Source of the DNA: Bradyrhizobium sp. CCBAU 051011 | GTDB lineage: Bacteria; Pseudomonadota; Alphaproteobacteria; Rhizobiales; Xanthobacteraceae | Assembly: GCF_009930815.1 (NCBI RefSeq) | Contig: NZ_CP022222.1 | Coordinates: forward strand, 6,118,501 to 6,182,500 | DNA length: 64,000 nt | Direction: 5' to 3' | Shown here: one piece after another, positions 54,031 through 63,358 of the stretch | Position numbering within the stretch: position 1 is the stretch's first letter | Layout: each line of letters opens with the position of its first letter | Notes under the pieces: model-generated | The model's database searches: none | Told to the model about the DNA's origin: nothing | What the model saw: only the letters and a program-made list of their open reading frames with translations | Position numbers and translations under genes: made by a program

Positions 54031-55932
54031 GTGAGCAACGACGGCGGTTATCAAATATCGGGCGGTCCGGCCGGTTTTGCGCTCGGAAGCGGAACGGTCA
54101 AACTTCTTGTGGTGTGCGGGATTCTGCTTGCGGCGGTGATTGCGGCCGATCCCACGGCATGGAGTCTTCGCGAACGCGTGTTGCTCGCGCTCGTCGCCGT
54201 TCTGTCCGTGATCGCCGGTCTCCTGGTGAGGCGCGATCGCCTGACCGATCAGCGGCTGGCGACCGAGCGGCGCCAGCTCTCGATTGCCGTGAACAACATC
54301 CCGCAAGGTCTTGTTCTCTATGATGCATCTGCGCGGATCATCATTTGCAATGAGCCCTATCTCGAGATGTTCGGTTTGTCGCCCGATGTGGCCAAGCCCG
54401 GCTGCACCATGCAGCGGCTGATCGCCCACCGGAAAGAAACCGGATCATTCGATGGCGACGTCGATGAATTCTGCAACGCGATCATCCAAACGGTGAGGCT
54501 CGGCAAGGCCACGCGCCAGCTCACGGAAGCGCCGGGTGGCCGCGCGATCGAGATCATCAACCGGCCGCTGAAGGGCGGCGGTTGGGTCGCTACAATCGAA
54601 GACATCACCGAGCGCACACGCGCCGAGGAGAAGATCGCGCATCTGGCGCATTATGACGGGCTGACCGAGCTGCCGAACCGGCTGCTGTTCCGCGAGCGGC
54701 TGGAACAGTTGCTCAAGGCGATCCGGCCCGGCGAGCAACTCGCGGTGCTCTATATCGACATCGATGAGTTCAAGAGCGTCAACGACGCGCTCGGCCACGC
54801 GGTTGGCGATGAGTTGCTCAAGGGCGTCGCCGAGCGCCTGCGCGCTTGCCTCAAGGAAAGCGATGTGGCGGCTCGGCTCGGCGGCGACGAGTTCGCCGTG
54901 ATTCAAACCGCTATCAAGGACCGCTCGGAAACTACAGGGCTTGTTGACGAAATCTATTCGGCGATCAGGCAGCCGCTTGATTGCACGGGGCATCTGATCA
55001 GCACCGATGCCAGCATCGGCATCGCGCTTGCCCCCGGCGATGGGGTGGAGCTCGACCAGTTGTTGAGGAATGCAGATCTCGCGCTCTACGGTGCCAAGGG
55101 CGACGGACGGCGGACCTACCGCTTCTTCGAGGCCGGCATGGACCAGCGCGCCAAGGCGCGGCGCGGCCTGGAGCTGGAGCTGCGTCAGGCGATCAGCGAC
55201 GGCAGGCTCGAGACCCATTATCAGCCGGTGGTCAATATCGAGGACGGCAAGATCTCATCCTGCGAGGCGCTGCTGCGCTGGCGGCATCCCGAACGCGGCA
55301 TGATCTCGCCGGCGGAATTCATTCCGATTGCGGAAGAGAGCGGCCTCATCAATGAACTCGGCCAATGGGTGCTCAACGCGGCCTGCGCCGAGGCCGCCAC
55401 CTGGCCGGATCATGTCCGCGTCGCGGTCAACGTTTCGCCGGTGCAGTTCAGAAGCCAGTCGCTGGCATTGAACGTGGCGGCTGCGCTGGCTGCCTCCGGC
55501 CTGCCTGCCAGCAGGCTCGAGCTCGAAATCACGGAGGCCGTACTCATTCGCGACGACGCGGCGCTGGACGCGCTGCATCAGTTGCGCAAGCTGGGCGTGC
55601 GGATCGCGCTGGACGATTTCGGCACCGGCTATTCCTCGCTCAGCTATCTGCAGCGATTCCCGTTCGACAAGATCAAGATCGACCGCTCCTTCATCCAGGA
55701 TATCGCCGGCCCCGGCGCATCCTCGTCGATCGTCCAGGCCGTGGTGAACATCGCCGCCGCCAGCGACATGATGACGACGGCGGAGGGCGTCGAAACCGAG
55801 CAGCAGAGGAACTTGCTGTACATCCTCGGCTGCAACGAGATGCAGGGCTATCTATTCAGCCCTGCGATACCGGCCGCGGAGGTGAGGCGGCTATTGCTGA
55901 CGCATAGCGGACGAGCGATGTCGGCTGCTTGA
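54031..55932 (+). CDS. Membrane PAS-GGDEF-EAL cyclic-di-GMP protein
   Basis: A 633-aa protein with two N-terminal membrane helices (LLVVCGILLAAVIAA and RVLLALVAVLSVIAGLLV). A PAS domain (about residues 80-195) has NNIPQGLVLYDASARIII. The GGDEF domain has an intact site, ARLGGDEFAV, and the EAL domain an intact CEALLRWRHP and DDFGTGYSS. Both diguanylate cyclase and phosphodiesterase activities are therefore possible. The RxxD inhibitory site before GGDEF reads KESD, so product feedback may be weakened. I start at the GTG at 54031 after AAGGG; the frame stays open far upstream across the antisense of other genes, which is meaningless. Confidence 0.92.
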   Translation: MSNDGGYQISGGPAGFALGSGTVKLLVVCGILLAAVIAADPTAWSLRERVLLALVAVLSVIAGLLVRRDRLTDQRLATERRQLSIAVNNIPQGLVLYDASARIIICNEPYLEMFGLSPDVAKPGCTMQRLIAHRKETGSFDGDVDEFCNAIIQTVRLGKATRQLTEAPGGRAIEIINRPLKGGGWVATIEDITERTRAEEKIAHLAHYDGLTELPNRLLFRERLEQLLKAIRPGEQLAVLYIDIDEFKSVNDALGHAVGDELLKGVAERLRACLKESDVAARLGGDEFAVIQTAIKDRSETTGLVDEIYSAIRQPLDCTGHLISTDASIGIALAPGDGVELDQLLRNADLALYGAKGDGRRTYRFFEAGMDQRAKARRGLELELRQAISDGRLETHYQPVVNIEDGKISSCEALLRWRHPERGMISPAEFIPIAEESGLINELGQWVLNAACAEAATWPDHVRVAVNVSPVQFRSQSLALNVAAALAASGLPASRLELEITEAVLIRDDAALDALHQLRKLGVRIALDDFGTGYSSLSYLQRFPFDKIKIDRSFIQDIAGPGASSSIVQAVVNIAAASDMMTTAEGVETEQQRNLLYILGCNEMQGYLFSPAIPAAEVRRLLLTHSGRAMSAA

Positions 55933-55984
55933 AACGCCGCCCCCGGCTTGCTATCCAGTTCTGCATAATAAGAAACAGGGCAGG

Positions 55985-57277
55985 GTGAACCGCGATGAAT
56001 CGCGACAACGCATCTTGAGCGAGCCGGCGCGGCCTTCGGCGCTCGCACCATTTCGTGTCAGGAATTACCGTTTTCAGTGGCCCGCCGATCTGCTCACCTC
56101 GTGGGCGTTCGAGATGGAGCTGATCATTCTCGGCTGGTATGTGCTGGTCGAGACCGGCTCGGTGCTGCTGCTCACGCTATTCGCCTCGCTTGGCTATATC
56201 GGTACGCTGGTAGCGCCGATGTTCGGCGTCGTCGGCGACCGCATCGGCCATCGCGACCTGCTGGCGATGATGCGCGCGGTCTACGCGGTGCTGGCGGCCG
56301 TACTGATGACGCTGGCGCTGTCCGGCCACCTCGCTCCGCTCTATGTCTTCATCGTCGCGGCCGTGATGGGCATCGTTCGCCCATCGGACCTCGGCGTGCG
56401 CGGCGCACTGGTTGCGACCATCATGCCGCATGGCCAGTTGATCGGGGCGATCAGCATCTCGCGCACGACGATGGACACCGCGCGCATCGCCGGCGCGCTA
56501 AGCGGCGCCGGATTGTTTGCCGCGCTCGGCATGGGCCCGGCCTATGTGGCGATCGTCTGCCTCTATCTTACCGCAACCGCGCTGACGCTGTGCATCGTGG
56601 TGCCGGCCAGGAAAACGAACTCGGCGGGCGAGGCCCCTAGCGAGGCATTGCAGCGCTCGCCGCTGCGCGACCTCAAGGAGGGCGTGGCCTATTGCTGGAC
56701 CACGCCGCGGATGCAGGCCGCGCTCTGGGTGGCATTTTTGGCCAACCTGACCGCCTATCCGCTCTCCAACGGCTTGCTGCCCTATATCGCCAAGACGATC
56801 TACGGCACCAACCAGACCGGGCTTGGGTATCTGTCGGCGAGTTTTGCGATTGGCTCGCTGGTCGGCTCGATTCTGTTGAGCCTGTTCGGCGGCATCCGCG
56901 TGGCGCGACTGATGATCGGCGCAACCGTCATCTGGTACGTGACGTTGCTGGTGTTTGTGCAGATGCAGACCGTGCCGACCGCGATCGTGTGCCTCGTCGT
57001 GGCGGGCTTCTCGCAAAGCCTCGCCATGATCTCGATTGCCGTCATCCTGATGCGGACTGCGAGCGAGAATTTTCGCGGCCGGGTCATGGGCGTACGCATG
57101 ATGGTGATCTACGGCCTGCCGATCGGCCTGTTGGCCGCCGGCGGTCTGATCGACGAGATCGGATTTGCGGCGACCGGAACGCTCTATGCGGCGGCCGGTC
57201 TCGCGCTGATGCTGGCGATCGTGCTGCATTGGCGGGCCGATCTGTGGCACGTGCACGCGCCGGCGAACGCGCGGTGA
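55985..57277 (+). CDS. MFS transporter (MFS_3/EntS-like)
   Basis: A 430-aa twelve-helix carrier. It starts ALAPFRVRNYRFQWPADLLT and has the loop motif GDRIGHRDLL between helices 2 and 3, then FRGRVMGVRMMVIYGLPIG in the C-half. The pattern is that of the MFS_3 group (enterobactin exporter EntS-like), which contains many drug or siderophore exporters; the substrate is unknown. GTG start beside GGGCAGG. Convergent with the Bug-type gene downstream. Confidence 0.88.
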   Translation: MNRDESRQRILSEPARPSALAPFRVRNYRFQWPADLLTSWAFEMELIILGWYVLVETGSVLLLTLFASLGYIGTLVAPMFGVVGDRIGHRDLLAMMRAVYAVLAAVLMTLALSGHLAPLYVFIVAAVMGIVRPSDLGVRGALVATIMPHGQLIGAISISRTTMDTARIAGALSGAGLFAALGMGPAYVAIVCLYLTATALTLCIVVPARKTNSAGEAPSEALQRSPLRDLKEGVAYCWTTPRMQAALWVAFLANLTAYPLSNGLLPYIAKTIYGTNQTGLGYLSASFAIGSLVGSILLSLFGGIRVARLMIGATVIWYVTLLVFVQMQTVPTAIVCLVVAGFSQSLAMISIAVILMRTASENFRGRVMGVRMMVIYGLPIGLLAAGGLIDEIGFAATGTLYAAAGLALMLAIVLHWRADLWHVHAPANAR

Positions 57278-57304
57278 TCTGACCGCGCAACCGGCGCGGC
57301 CATC

Positions 57305-58282
57305 TCACTGCACCTTGATGTTCGCCTCTTTCAGCACCGGCTCCCACTTAGCCGCTTCGGCGCGCATGAAGGCGTCGAACTCCCTGGGCGCATTGCCGAC
57401 CGGCGTGGCGCCCATTTTTTCCAGCGCGGTGAGCACGACCGGATCTTTCAGCGCGGTGGCTAGATCGGAGTGGATCTTTGTGACCAGCTCAGGCGCCATG
57501 CCGGCGGGTCCGAGAAAGCCCCACCACACGGAGGCGTCATAGCCGGGCAGGCCGGCTTCGGCGACCGTGGGAATATCGGGCAATGCCTTCGAGCGCTGCG
57601 CCGTCGTCACGGCAAGGGCGCGCACCGCATTGCCCGCGAGCTGGCCGACGACTTCCGGCAGCGGGTTGACGCTCATCGGAATCTCGCCCGCGATCACGGC
57701 GGTGAGGGCAGGGGCGCCGCCCTTGTAGGGGATCGCCTGGATCTTGACCTTGGCCATGTAGTTCAGAAGCTCGCCGGCGAGATGGGCCGAGGTGCCGCTG
57801 CCGGACATGCCGTAGGATAAAGAGTCCGGCTTTTCGCGCGCGGTCGCCAGCAACTCCTGCAAATTCTTCACCGAACTGTTTTTAGGCACCACGATTGCGA
57901 GCGGCGAATAGGCGATCTCGCTGATGGCGGTGAAGTCCTTGAAGGTGTCGTAGGGCAGTTTTGGATAGAAGAACTGGTTCAGCGGATGGCCGCTTGCGAC
58001 CAGGATCAGCGTGTAGCCGTCCGACGGCGATTGCGTGAGCGCCTGCGATGCGATGATCCCGCCGGCGCCCGGACGGTTTTCGACGACCGGCTGCTGGCCC
58101 CAGGTCTTCGACAGCGATTGCCCGAGCGTGCGCGCCAGCACGTCGACCGCGCCGCCGGCGGCGTAGGGCACCAGGATACGCACGGGCTTGGTCGGGAACG
58201 TCTCCGCATGCACAGCCGTGCCGGCGAGTGAAACGAGGGCTGCAGCGGCGATAGTGCGGACGAATGTTCGGCGTCGGATCAT
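57305..58282 (-). CDS. Bug-family tripartite tricarboxylate transporter binding protein
   Basis: A 325-aa periplasmic receptor with a signal that carries RRRTFVRT, so possibly twin-arginine. The mature start FPTKPVRILVPYAAGGAVDV is the Bug hallmark, and ENRPGAGGIIASQ and DGYTLILVASG follow. Same family as the genes at 15805 and 60883. It lies 56 bases after a second binding-protein gene on the same strand, both upstream-facing from the TetR promoter region. Confidence 0.9.
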   Translation of the reverse strand: MIRRRTFVRTIAAAALVSLAGTAVHAETFPTKPVRILVPYAAGGAVDVLARTLGQSLSKTWGQQPVVENRPGAGGIIASQALTQSPSDGYTLILVASGHPLNQFFYPKLPYDTFKDFTAISEIAYSPLAIVVPKNSSVKNLQELLATAREKPDSLSYGMSGSGTSAHLAGELLNYMAKVKIQAIPYKGGAPALTAVIAGEIPMSVNPLPEVVGQLAGNAVRALAVTTAQRSKALPDIPTVAEAGLPGYDASVWWGFLGPAGMAPELVTKIHSDLATALKDPVVLTALEKMGATPVGNAPREFDAFMRAEAAKWEPVLKEANIKVQ

Positions 58283-58338
58283 GAGAAAAGGTCCTCGTTG
58301 CTGGATATCACTGAGACTTCAGGCGCCGCGTCGCATCG

Positions 58339-59139
58339 CTATTCCGCAGGCGACGTCGCCGCGCCGCGCAATCCGGCGCGTGCGATGGCGGCGCCGACCA
58401 CGCCTTCCGACTTCACCTCGTTCGTGAACTGGCGGACAAAAGCCATTGCCTGATCGCGCCCTTTGGGGATAGCGATGGCGTGCCGCTCGATTCCCCAGCG
58501 TCCCTCGAGCACTTTCGAGCCCGGCAATTTCTCCGCCATCTCGAACAGCGTGGCCTTGTTGGTTGCGTAGGCATGGATCGCGCCGGCCGACAGCATCTCG
58601 ATCGCGACGTCGAACGTGGCGGCGCGGATGATTTCGGCGTGTTTGAAATCGCGCGAAAGGGTGGCGTCCGTGGAACTGCCCGCGGTCACGCCGATGCGCA
58701 GTCCCGGCGAGTCCATTTCTGCCGGCGTGGTCAGCGTGGACTCGCGAGAGACGAGATAGCCGAGTTCGATTTCGAGAAAGTGTGGGCCGAAATCCATATC
58801 CCGCGCCCGCACCGCGGTTGCGTTGGTGAAGGCGACATCGACCTCTCCATTTTTGACGGCGGCGAGGACGTCGGCGTTTTTGGCGAACACGACCGGCTCA
58901 TAGGGAACGCCAAGCCGCCGCGCGAGCTCCTTGCCGAGATCGTGACCGACGCCGCGCGGCTCGCCCGCTCCGGCGTCCGGCAGGATCGAGGTCGGCGTGC
59001 CCGGATAGAGTCCGGCCCGCAAGACGCCTGACGGCGCCATCATCAGCCGCGTTTCCGGGTCGGCGTCGGTGGCAAGGCCAGCGCCGTGCCAGGCCAGTGC
59101 CCCGGCACCGATCAGAAACGCAACGATAATCCGGCGCAT
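58339..59139 (-). CDS. ABC-type amino acid/ion binding protein (SBP family 3)
   Basis: A 266-aa periplasmic receptor with an N-terminal signal (FLIGAGALAWHGAGLA). SBP_bac_3 features include LRAGLYPGTPTSILP, VGHDLGKELARRLGVPYEPV, NGEVDVAFTNATAVRARDMD and LRIGVTAGSSTDATL. No permease or ATPase beside it. Divergent from the TetR gene, with a palindrome in the 92 bases between, so it may be a TetR target together with the Bug gene that follows. Confidence 0.87.
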   Translation of the reverse strand: MRRIIVAFLIGAGALAWHGAGLATDADPETRLMMAPSGVLRAGLYPGTPTSILPDAGAGEPRGVGHDLGKELARRLGVPYEPVVFAKNADVLAAVKNGEVDVAFTNATAVRARDMDFGPHFLEIELGYLVSRESTLTTPAEMDSPGLRIGVTAGSSTDATLSRDFKHAEIIRAATFDVAIEMLSAGAIHAYATNKATLFEMAEKLPGSKVLEGRWGIERHAIAIPKGRDQAMAFVRQFTNEVKSEGVVGAAIARAGLRGAATSPAE

Positions 59140-59194
59140 CCGGCCGCTCTCCCTTGTCGTCCCGGCCCAGATGTTTGTTGACTAGACCTGATAC

Positions 59195-59212
59195 TTTGTA
59201 CAAACGTACAAA
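59195..59212. promoter_or_regulatory. Probable TetR operator palindrome
   Basis: TTTGTAC, four bases AAAC, then GTACAAA: a perfect 7-base inverted repeat. It sits 20 bases before the TetR start and 56 bases before the divergent binding-protein start, as expected for an autoregulated TetR operator. Confidence 0.72.
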
Positions 59213-59231
59213 AGTCGAGAGCGGAAAGCAA

Positions 59232-59963
59232 ATGCCCATGACGCGAAATCCCAACATGCGGGAAGCCATCCTGAGCGCGGCCGAATTGCTGTTTTCGACC
59301 AAGGGCTTCAATGCCGTGTCGATCCGCGACATCGCGCTGGAGGCGGGCGCCAATCCGGGCAGCATCACCTATCACTTCAAGAGCAAGGACGGGCTGCTGC
59401 TGGAAATCTACAAGCGCCATTGCGGTCCGATGAACAAGCGCCGCATCGAGCTATTGGTGGCGGCACAGCGCGTACGCGACGTGCAGGACCGTCTGGAAGC
59501 AATCGTGCGGGCCTATGTGCAGCCGGCGTTTTCGTCCAGCACCGATCTTGCCGGCGGCGGGGCGCGGTTCACGCGGTTGCGCGCCGTGATGTCGGCCGAA
59601 GGCAACGCCGTGGTGGGGCGCATCATCGCGGAAATCTTCGACGACACCACGCATGCCTTCATCGATGCCATCGGAGAAAGCCTGCCGCATCTGCCGCGGA
59701 CGACGATCGTGTGGCGGTCGCAGTTTCTGCTCGGCGCGCTCTATTACACCCTCGTCAATCCGGAACGGGTGACGCGGCTTTCCCGCGGCGAAGCGGACGG
59801 CGCCGATATGGCGGAAGCGATCGAGCAACTCGTCTCGGCGACAGTGGCCTCGTTGCAGGCGCTTGACATCGATCACATCGACAGCGCGTCACGCCGGACC
59901 AAGACCGTTCAGCCACGCGCGGTAGCGGCTGCCCGAAAGCGGAAAGAAAATCCGGCCGAATAG
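59232..59963 (+). CDS. TetR family transcriptional regulator
   Basis: A 243-aa regulator. The N-terminal helix-turn-helix has MREAILSAAELLFSTKGFNA and VSIRDIALEAGANPGSITYH then FKSKDGLL. The ligand domain (residues 70-215) is of the kind often found near aromatic or fatty acid catabolic genes. A basic tail follows (RRTKTVQPRAVAAARKRKE). The ATG at 59232 follows GCGGAAAGCAA; a longer frame to 59154 crosses the palindrome. It heads the operon for the PDC lower pathway, 36 bases before ligI, and probably controls it and the divergent binding-protein genes. Confidence 0.9.
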   Translation: MPMTRNPNMREAILSAAELLFSTKGFNAVSIRDIALEAGANPGSITYHFKSKDGLLLEIYKRHCGPMNKRRIELLVAAQRVRDVQDRLEAIVRAYVQPAFSSSTDLAGGGARFTRLRAVMSAEGNAVVGRIIAEIFDDTTHAFIDAIGESLPHLPRTTIVWRSQFLLGALYYTLVNPERVTRLSRGEADGADMAEAIEQLVSATVASLQALDIDHIDSASRRTKTVQPRAVAAARKRKENPAE

Positions 59964-59999
59964 GTACGCGCGCAAAACCCAAGCACTGCAGAAGGCACG

Positions 60000-60869
60000 A
60001 TGAACAAGCCCACGATTCCCGGACCCGATCCCGATACGCGAACGCCGAAATTCAAGCTGCCGGCGCTGGCGTGCGACGCGCATACCCACATCTTCGGCCC
60101 CGGTGACAAATATCCTTACGCACCGGGACGGCCCTATACGCCGCCCGACGCGCCGCTGGAGGATTTCCAGGCACTGCACAAGAAGCTCGGAATCGGCCGC
60201 GCCGTCATCGTCAATGCCAGCGTGCACGGCACTGACAACCGCGTCGCGCTCGACGCCATCGCGGTGAGCAACGGAACTTTTCGCGCGGTGGCCAATATCG
60301 ATGATACCATCACCGAGCGTGGCCTTCGCGAGCTGCATGAGGGCGGCTTTCGCGGCTGCCGTTTCAACTTTGTGCGCCATCTCGGCGGAGTGCCCGACAT
60401 GGGCGCTTTCCATCGCATCGTCGCGATGGTGGCGCCGCTTAACTGGCATATCGACCTGCATTTCGATGCGATCGACCTGCCTGAATATGCCGAGATGCTG
60501 GCAAAATTGCCGGTTCGCTACACCATCGACCACATGGGCCGCGTCAAGGCGTCTGACGGTCTCGCCCAGCTTCCGTTCCGGACACTGATCGAGCTGATGA
60601 ACCGGGACGAGAAATGCTGGGTCAAGGTATGCGGCTGCGAGCGGGTGTCGTCGGGCGGACCGCCATTCCACGACGCGGTGCCGTTCGCGCGCCGCATCGT
60701 CGAGACCGCGCCCGACCGCGTGATCTGGGGAACCGACTGGCCGCACCCGAACGTCAAGGTGATGCCCAACGACGGCGATCTGGTCGATCTCATCCCGCTG
60801 TTTGCGCCGGAGCCGGACCTGCAGCAGAAGATTCTGGTCGATAATCCGGCGCGGCTGTTCGAGTTCTAA
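60000..60869 (+). CDS. ligI: 2-Pyrone-4,6-dicarboxylate lactonase-like amidohydrolase (LigI)
   Basis: A 289-aa TIM-barrel hydrolase matching LigI, which opens 2-pyrone-4,6-dicarboxylate to 4-oxalomesaconate in protocatechuate and gallate 4,5-cleavage. CDAHTHIFGPGDKYPYAPGR holds the first His pair, YTIDHMGR contains the central DHMG and RVIWGTDWPHPN the late Asp. These are amidohydrolase landmarks, and WGTDWPHPN and YTPPDAPLEDF are LigI-like. Downstream genes encode the next two steps, which greatly supports the assignment. Confidence 0.88.
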   Translation: MNKPTIPGPDPDTRTPKFKLPALACDAHTHIFGPGDKYPYAPGRPYTPPDAPLEDFQALHKKLGIGRAVIVNASVHGTDNRVALDAIAVSNGTFRAVANIDDTITERGLRELHEGGFRGCRFNFVRHLGGVPDMGAFHRIVAMVAPLNWHIDLHFDAIDLPEYAEMLAKLPVRYTIDHMGRVKASDGLAQLPFRTLIELMNRDEKCWVKVCGCERVSSGGPPFHDAVPFARRIVETAPDRVIWGTDWPHPNVKVMPNDGDLVDLIPLFAPEPDLQQKILVDNPARLFEF

Positions 60870-60882
60870 GGGAGCGCGGGCG

Positions 60883-61887
60883 ATGGCGGATAAACGCGAG
60901 CGATTCACATTGAGCCGGCATGTCGTGTCGTTCGTCGGCATCGCCGCCTTGCTGGCGGCGCTGTTGCTTCCGCAAATCGCCCATGCGCAAAACTATCCGA
61001 ACAAGCCGGTGCGGCTGATCCTCCCTTTCGGCGCCGGCGGGGTGGCCGACGTCACGGCGCGGTTGGTCACCGAGCGGTTCGGCGAGAAGCTGGGCCAGCG
61101 CTTCGTGATCGAGAATATGCCGGGTGCCGGCGGCATCAACGCGGCGCGCGCGGTGCTGACTGCCCCCGCGGACGGCTATACGCTGGCGCTGTTCAGCAAC
61201 GGCACCGCGATTTCCGTATCGCTGTTCAAGAACCTGACGTTCAACCCGGTGACCGATTTCGTGCCGGTTTCGAGCATGGGTTATTTCGATTTCATCTTCA
61301 CCACCCAGGCGGGATCGTCTTATCCGACGCTGGCGGAGTTCATCAAGGCAGCAAAGCAGAAGCCCGGCGCGCTCAATGTCGGCACCATCAATGTCGGCTC
61401 GACCCAGAACCTTGCGGCGCAATTGTTCAAATCAACCGCCGGTGTCGATGTCACCATCGTGCCGTTCCGCAGTTCGCCGGAGGTGCTGATCGCGCTCTTG
61501 CGTGGCGACATCCAGATGGCGATAGAGAACTTCAGTGCTGTGCAGTCGCACATTGCCGACAAGGCGGCGATTGCCGTCGCGTCTTCGGGGCCCGTGCGGA
61601 CCACGTTTTTGTCGGACGTGCCGACGGTAAAGGAAGCGGGCGGCGGTGATTTCGAGGCAAGGTCATGGAACGCGATCTTTGCACCCAAGGGCACGCCGCC
61701 GGAGGTGATCAAGGTGCTCAACGCCGCGCTGCGCGAAGTGCTCGACACGCCGGATTTGAAGAAGCGCGCGCTTGAACTAGGCATCGAGGCCAAGGCCAGT
61801 TCGCCCGAGGAAATCCTCGCGCGCCTGAAGAGCGACATCGACAAATGGGCCCAGGTGATCGAGCGGGCAGGAATTGCCAAACAGTAG
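60883..61887 (+). CDS. Bug-family binding protein within the PDC operon
   Basis: A 334-aa periplasmic receptor with a signal ending QIAHAQ, then NYPNKPVRLILPFGAGGVAD, ENMPGAGGINAARAV and DGYTLALFSNG. It begins 13 bases after ligI and precedes galB, so it probably binds a dicarboxylate or aromatic acid that enters this pathway (for example PDC, phthalate or protocatechuate); the ligand is inference. The ATG at 60883 follows GGAG; an earlier start lies inside ligI. No tctA/tctB genes in the window. Confidence 0.9.
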   Translation: MADKRERFTLSRHVVSFVGIAALLAALLLPQIAHAQNYPNKPVRLILPFGAGGVADVTARLVTERFGEKLGQRFVIENMPGAGGINAARAVLTAPADGYTLALFSNGTAISVSLFKNLTFNPVTDFVPVSSMGYFDFIFTTQAGSSYPTLAEFIKAAKQKPGALNVGTINVGSTQNLAAQLFKSTAGVDVTIVPFRSSPEVLIALLRGDIQMAIENFSAVQSHIADKAAIAVASSGPVRTTFLSDVPTVKEAGGGDFEARSWNAIFAPKGTPPEVIKVLNAALREVLDTPDLKKRALELGIEAKASSPEEILARLKSDIDKWAQVIERAGIAKQ

Positions 61888-61942
61888 TCGCGCTGCCGGT
61901 GCGGCCGGCCACGCGTAACAAGCCAAGGAGGAAATCCCGATC

Positions 61943-62668
61943 ATGAGCAACGCTGGCAAAACGGGCCTTGTGGTCACGGCGCATCCCGGCGATTTCGTCT
62001 GGCGCGCGGGCGGCGCGATCGCGCTGCATGTGAAGAAAGGTTATCGCGTCAAGATCGCCTGCCTATCCTTCGGAGAGCGCGGCGAGAGCCAGTTCGCCTG
62101 GAAGGAGGCGGGCGCGACGATGGAGAAGGTGAAGGCCGGAAGGCGCGACGAGGCGCAGCGCGCAGCGGAGATGCTGGGGGCGGAAATCGAATTCTTCGAT
62201 GCCGGAGATTACCCGCTGCGGCTGACGGATAAGCATTTCGACCGCATGGTCGATATCTACCGCGAGCTCAACCCGTCCTTCGTACTGACCCACGCACTGG
62301 AGGATCCCTATAATTTCGATCACCCGAACGCCGCGCACTTTGCCCAGGAAACCCGCGTGGTCGCGCAGGCGATGGGCCATAAGCCCGGCGCCAAATACAC
62401 CTACTCCGCGCCGCCGGTGTTCCTGTTCGAGCCGCACCAGCCGGAGATGTGCAATTTCAAGCCGCAGGTGATCCTCAACATCGATGAGGTCTGGGAGATC
62501 AAGCGGAAGACGTTCGAGATCCTCGCCGCGCAGAAACATCTGTGGGCCTATTACGAGCGCGTCGCGCTGCAGCGGGGCGTGCAGGGCGGCCGCAACACCG
62601 GCAAGCCGATGACCTATGGCGAGGCCTATCAGCGGCTGTTCCCGATGGCGATGGAGGAACTGGCATGA
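61943..62668 (+). CDS. galB: 4-Oxalomesaconate hydratase, PIG-L family (GalB-like)
   Basis: A 241-aa zinc enzyme of the PIG-L deacetylase superfamily that matches GalB of the gallate pathway. GalB hydrates 4-oxalomesaconate to 4-carboxy-4-hydroxy-2-oxoadipate. [20 protein letters not shown] carries the HPxD zinc motif (H14, D17), and [20 protein letters not shown] the second metal-site His. [14 protein letters not shown] and [19 protein letters not shown] are typical of the group. It differs in fold from LigJ, the amidohydrolase version. AAGGAGG precedes the ATG, and the stop overlaps the aldolase gene (ATGA). Confidence 0.88.
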   Translation: MSNAGKTGLVVTAHPGDFVWRAGGAIALHVKKGYRVKIACLSFGERGESQFAWKEAGATMEKVKAGRRDEAQRAAEMLGAEIEFFDAGDYPLRLTDKHFDRMVDIYRELNPSFVLTHALEDPYNFDHPNAAHFAQETRVVAQAMGHKPGAKYTYSAPPVFLFEPHQPEMCNFKPQVILNIDEVWEIKRKTFEILAAQKHLWAYYERVALQRGVQGGRNTGKPMTYGEAYQRLFPMAMEELA

Positions 62669-63357
62669 AGACCGTCGTCGTCCGCAACATCAAGCGCACC
62701 GATGCTGAACTCGTGAAACGGCTCGGTGCGCTCGGCGTCGCCACCGCGCATGAGGCCTATGGCCGCTTCGGGCTGATGAAGCCGTATCTGCGCCCGGTGT
62801 GGAGCGGGGCCGAAGCCGCCGGCACCGCCGTGACCGTGCTGGCGCAGCCCGGCGACAACTGGATGATCCATGTTGCGGTCGAGCAGTGCCAGCCCGGCGA
62901 TATCCTGGTGGTCGGCTGCACGACAGACAATACCGACGGCATGTTCGGCGACCTGCTCGCGACCTCGCTGATGGCGCGCGGCGTCAAGGGGCTCGTCATC
63001 GATGCCGGCGTCCGCGACGCCAAATCGCTGCGCGAGATGGGCTTTCCGGTGTGGTCGAAGGCGATCTCGGCCAAGGGCACGGTGAAGGCGACGCTGGGCG
63101 CGGTCAATGTGCCCGTGGTCTGCGCCGGCATCAATGTCAAGCCAGGCGATGCCGTGGTCGCCGATGACGATGGCGTGGTCGTGATCGGGCGCAAGGACGC
63201 TGCCGACGTGGCCGCCAAAGGCGAAAAGCGCGTCGCCGACGAAGACGGCAAGCGCCAAAAGCTCGCCGCCGGCGTGCTCGGGCTCGACATGTATAATATG
63301 CGCGAGCCGCTGGCGAAGGCCGGCCTCGTCTATGTCGACGCGCTGGAGGAGGACTGA
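62665..63357 (+). CDS. ligK: 4-Carboxy-4-hydroxy-2-oxoadipate aldolase (LigK/GalC-like, RraA fold)
   Basis: A 230-aa class II aldolase that splits 4-carboxy-4-hydroxy-2-oxoadipate to pyruvate and oxaloacetate and often also decarboxylates oxaloacetate. The substrate/metal loop is [20 protein letters not shown] then GVRDAKSL, with R117 and D118 at the positions used by the Pseudomonas HMG/CHA aldolase. Its start overlaps galB, so hydratase and aldolase are made together. Compare the more distant RraA-like gene at 15046. Confidence 0.92.
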   Translation: MKTVVVRNIKRTDAELVKRLGALGVATAHEAYGRFGLMKPYLRPVWSGAEAAGTAVTVLAQPGDNWMIHVAVEQCQPGDILVVGCTTDNTDGMFGDLLATSLMARGVKGLVIDAGVRDAKSLREMGFPVWSKAISAKGTVKATLGAVNVPVVCAGINVKPGDAVVADDDGVVVIGRKDAADVAAKGEKRVADEDGKRQKLAAGVLGLDMYNMREPLAKAGLVYVDALEED

Positions 63358-63358
63358 G

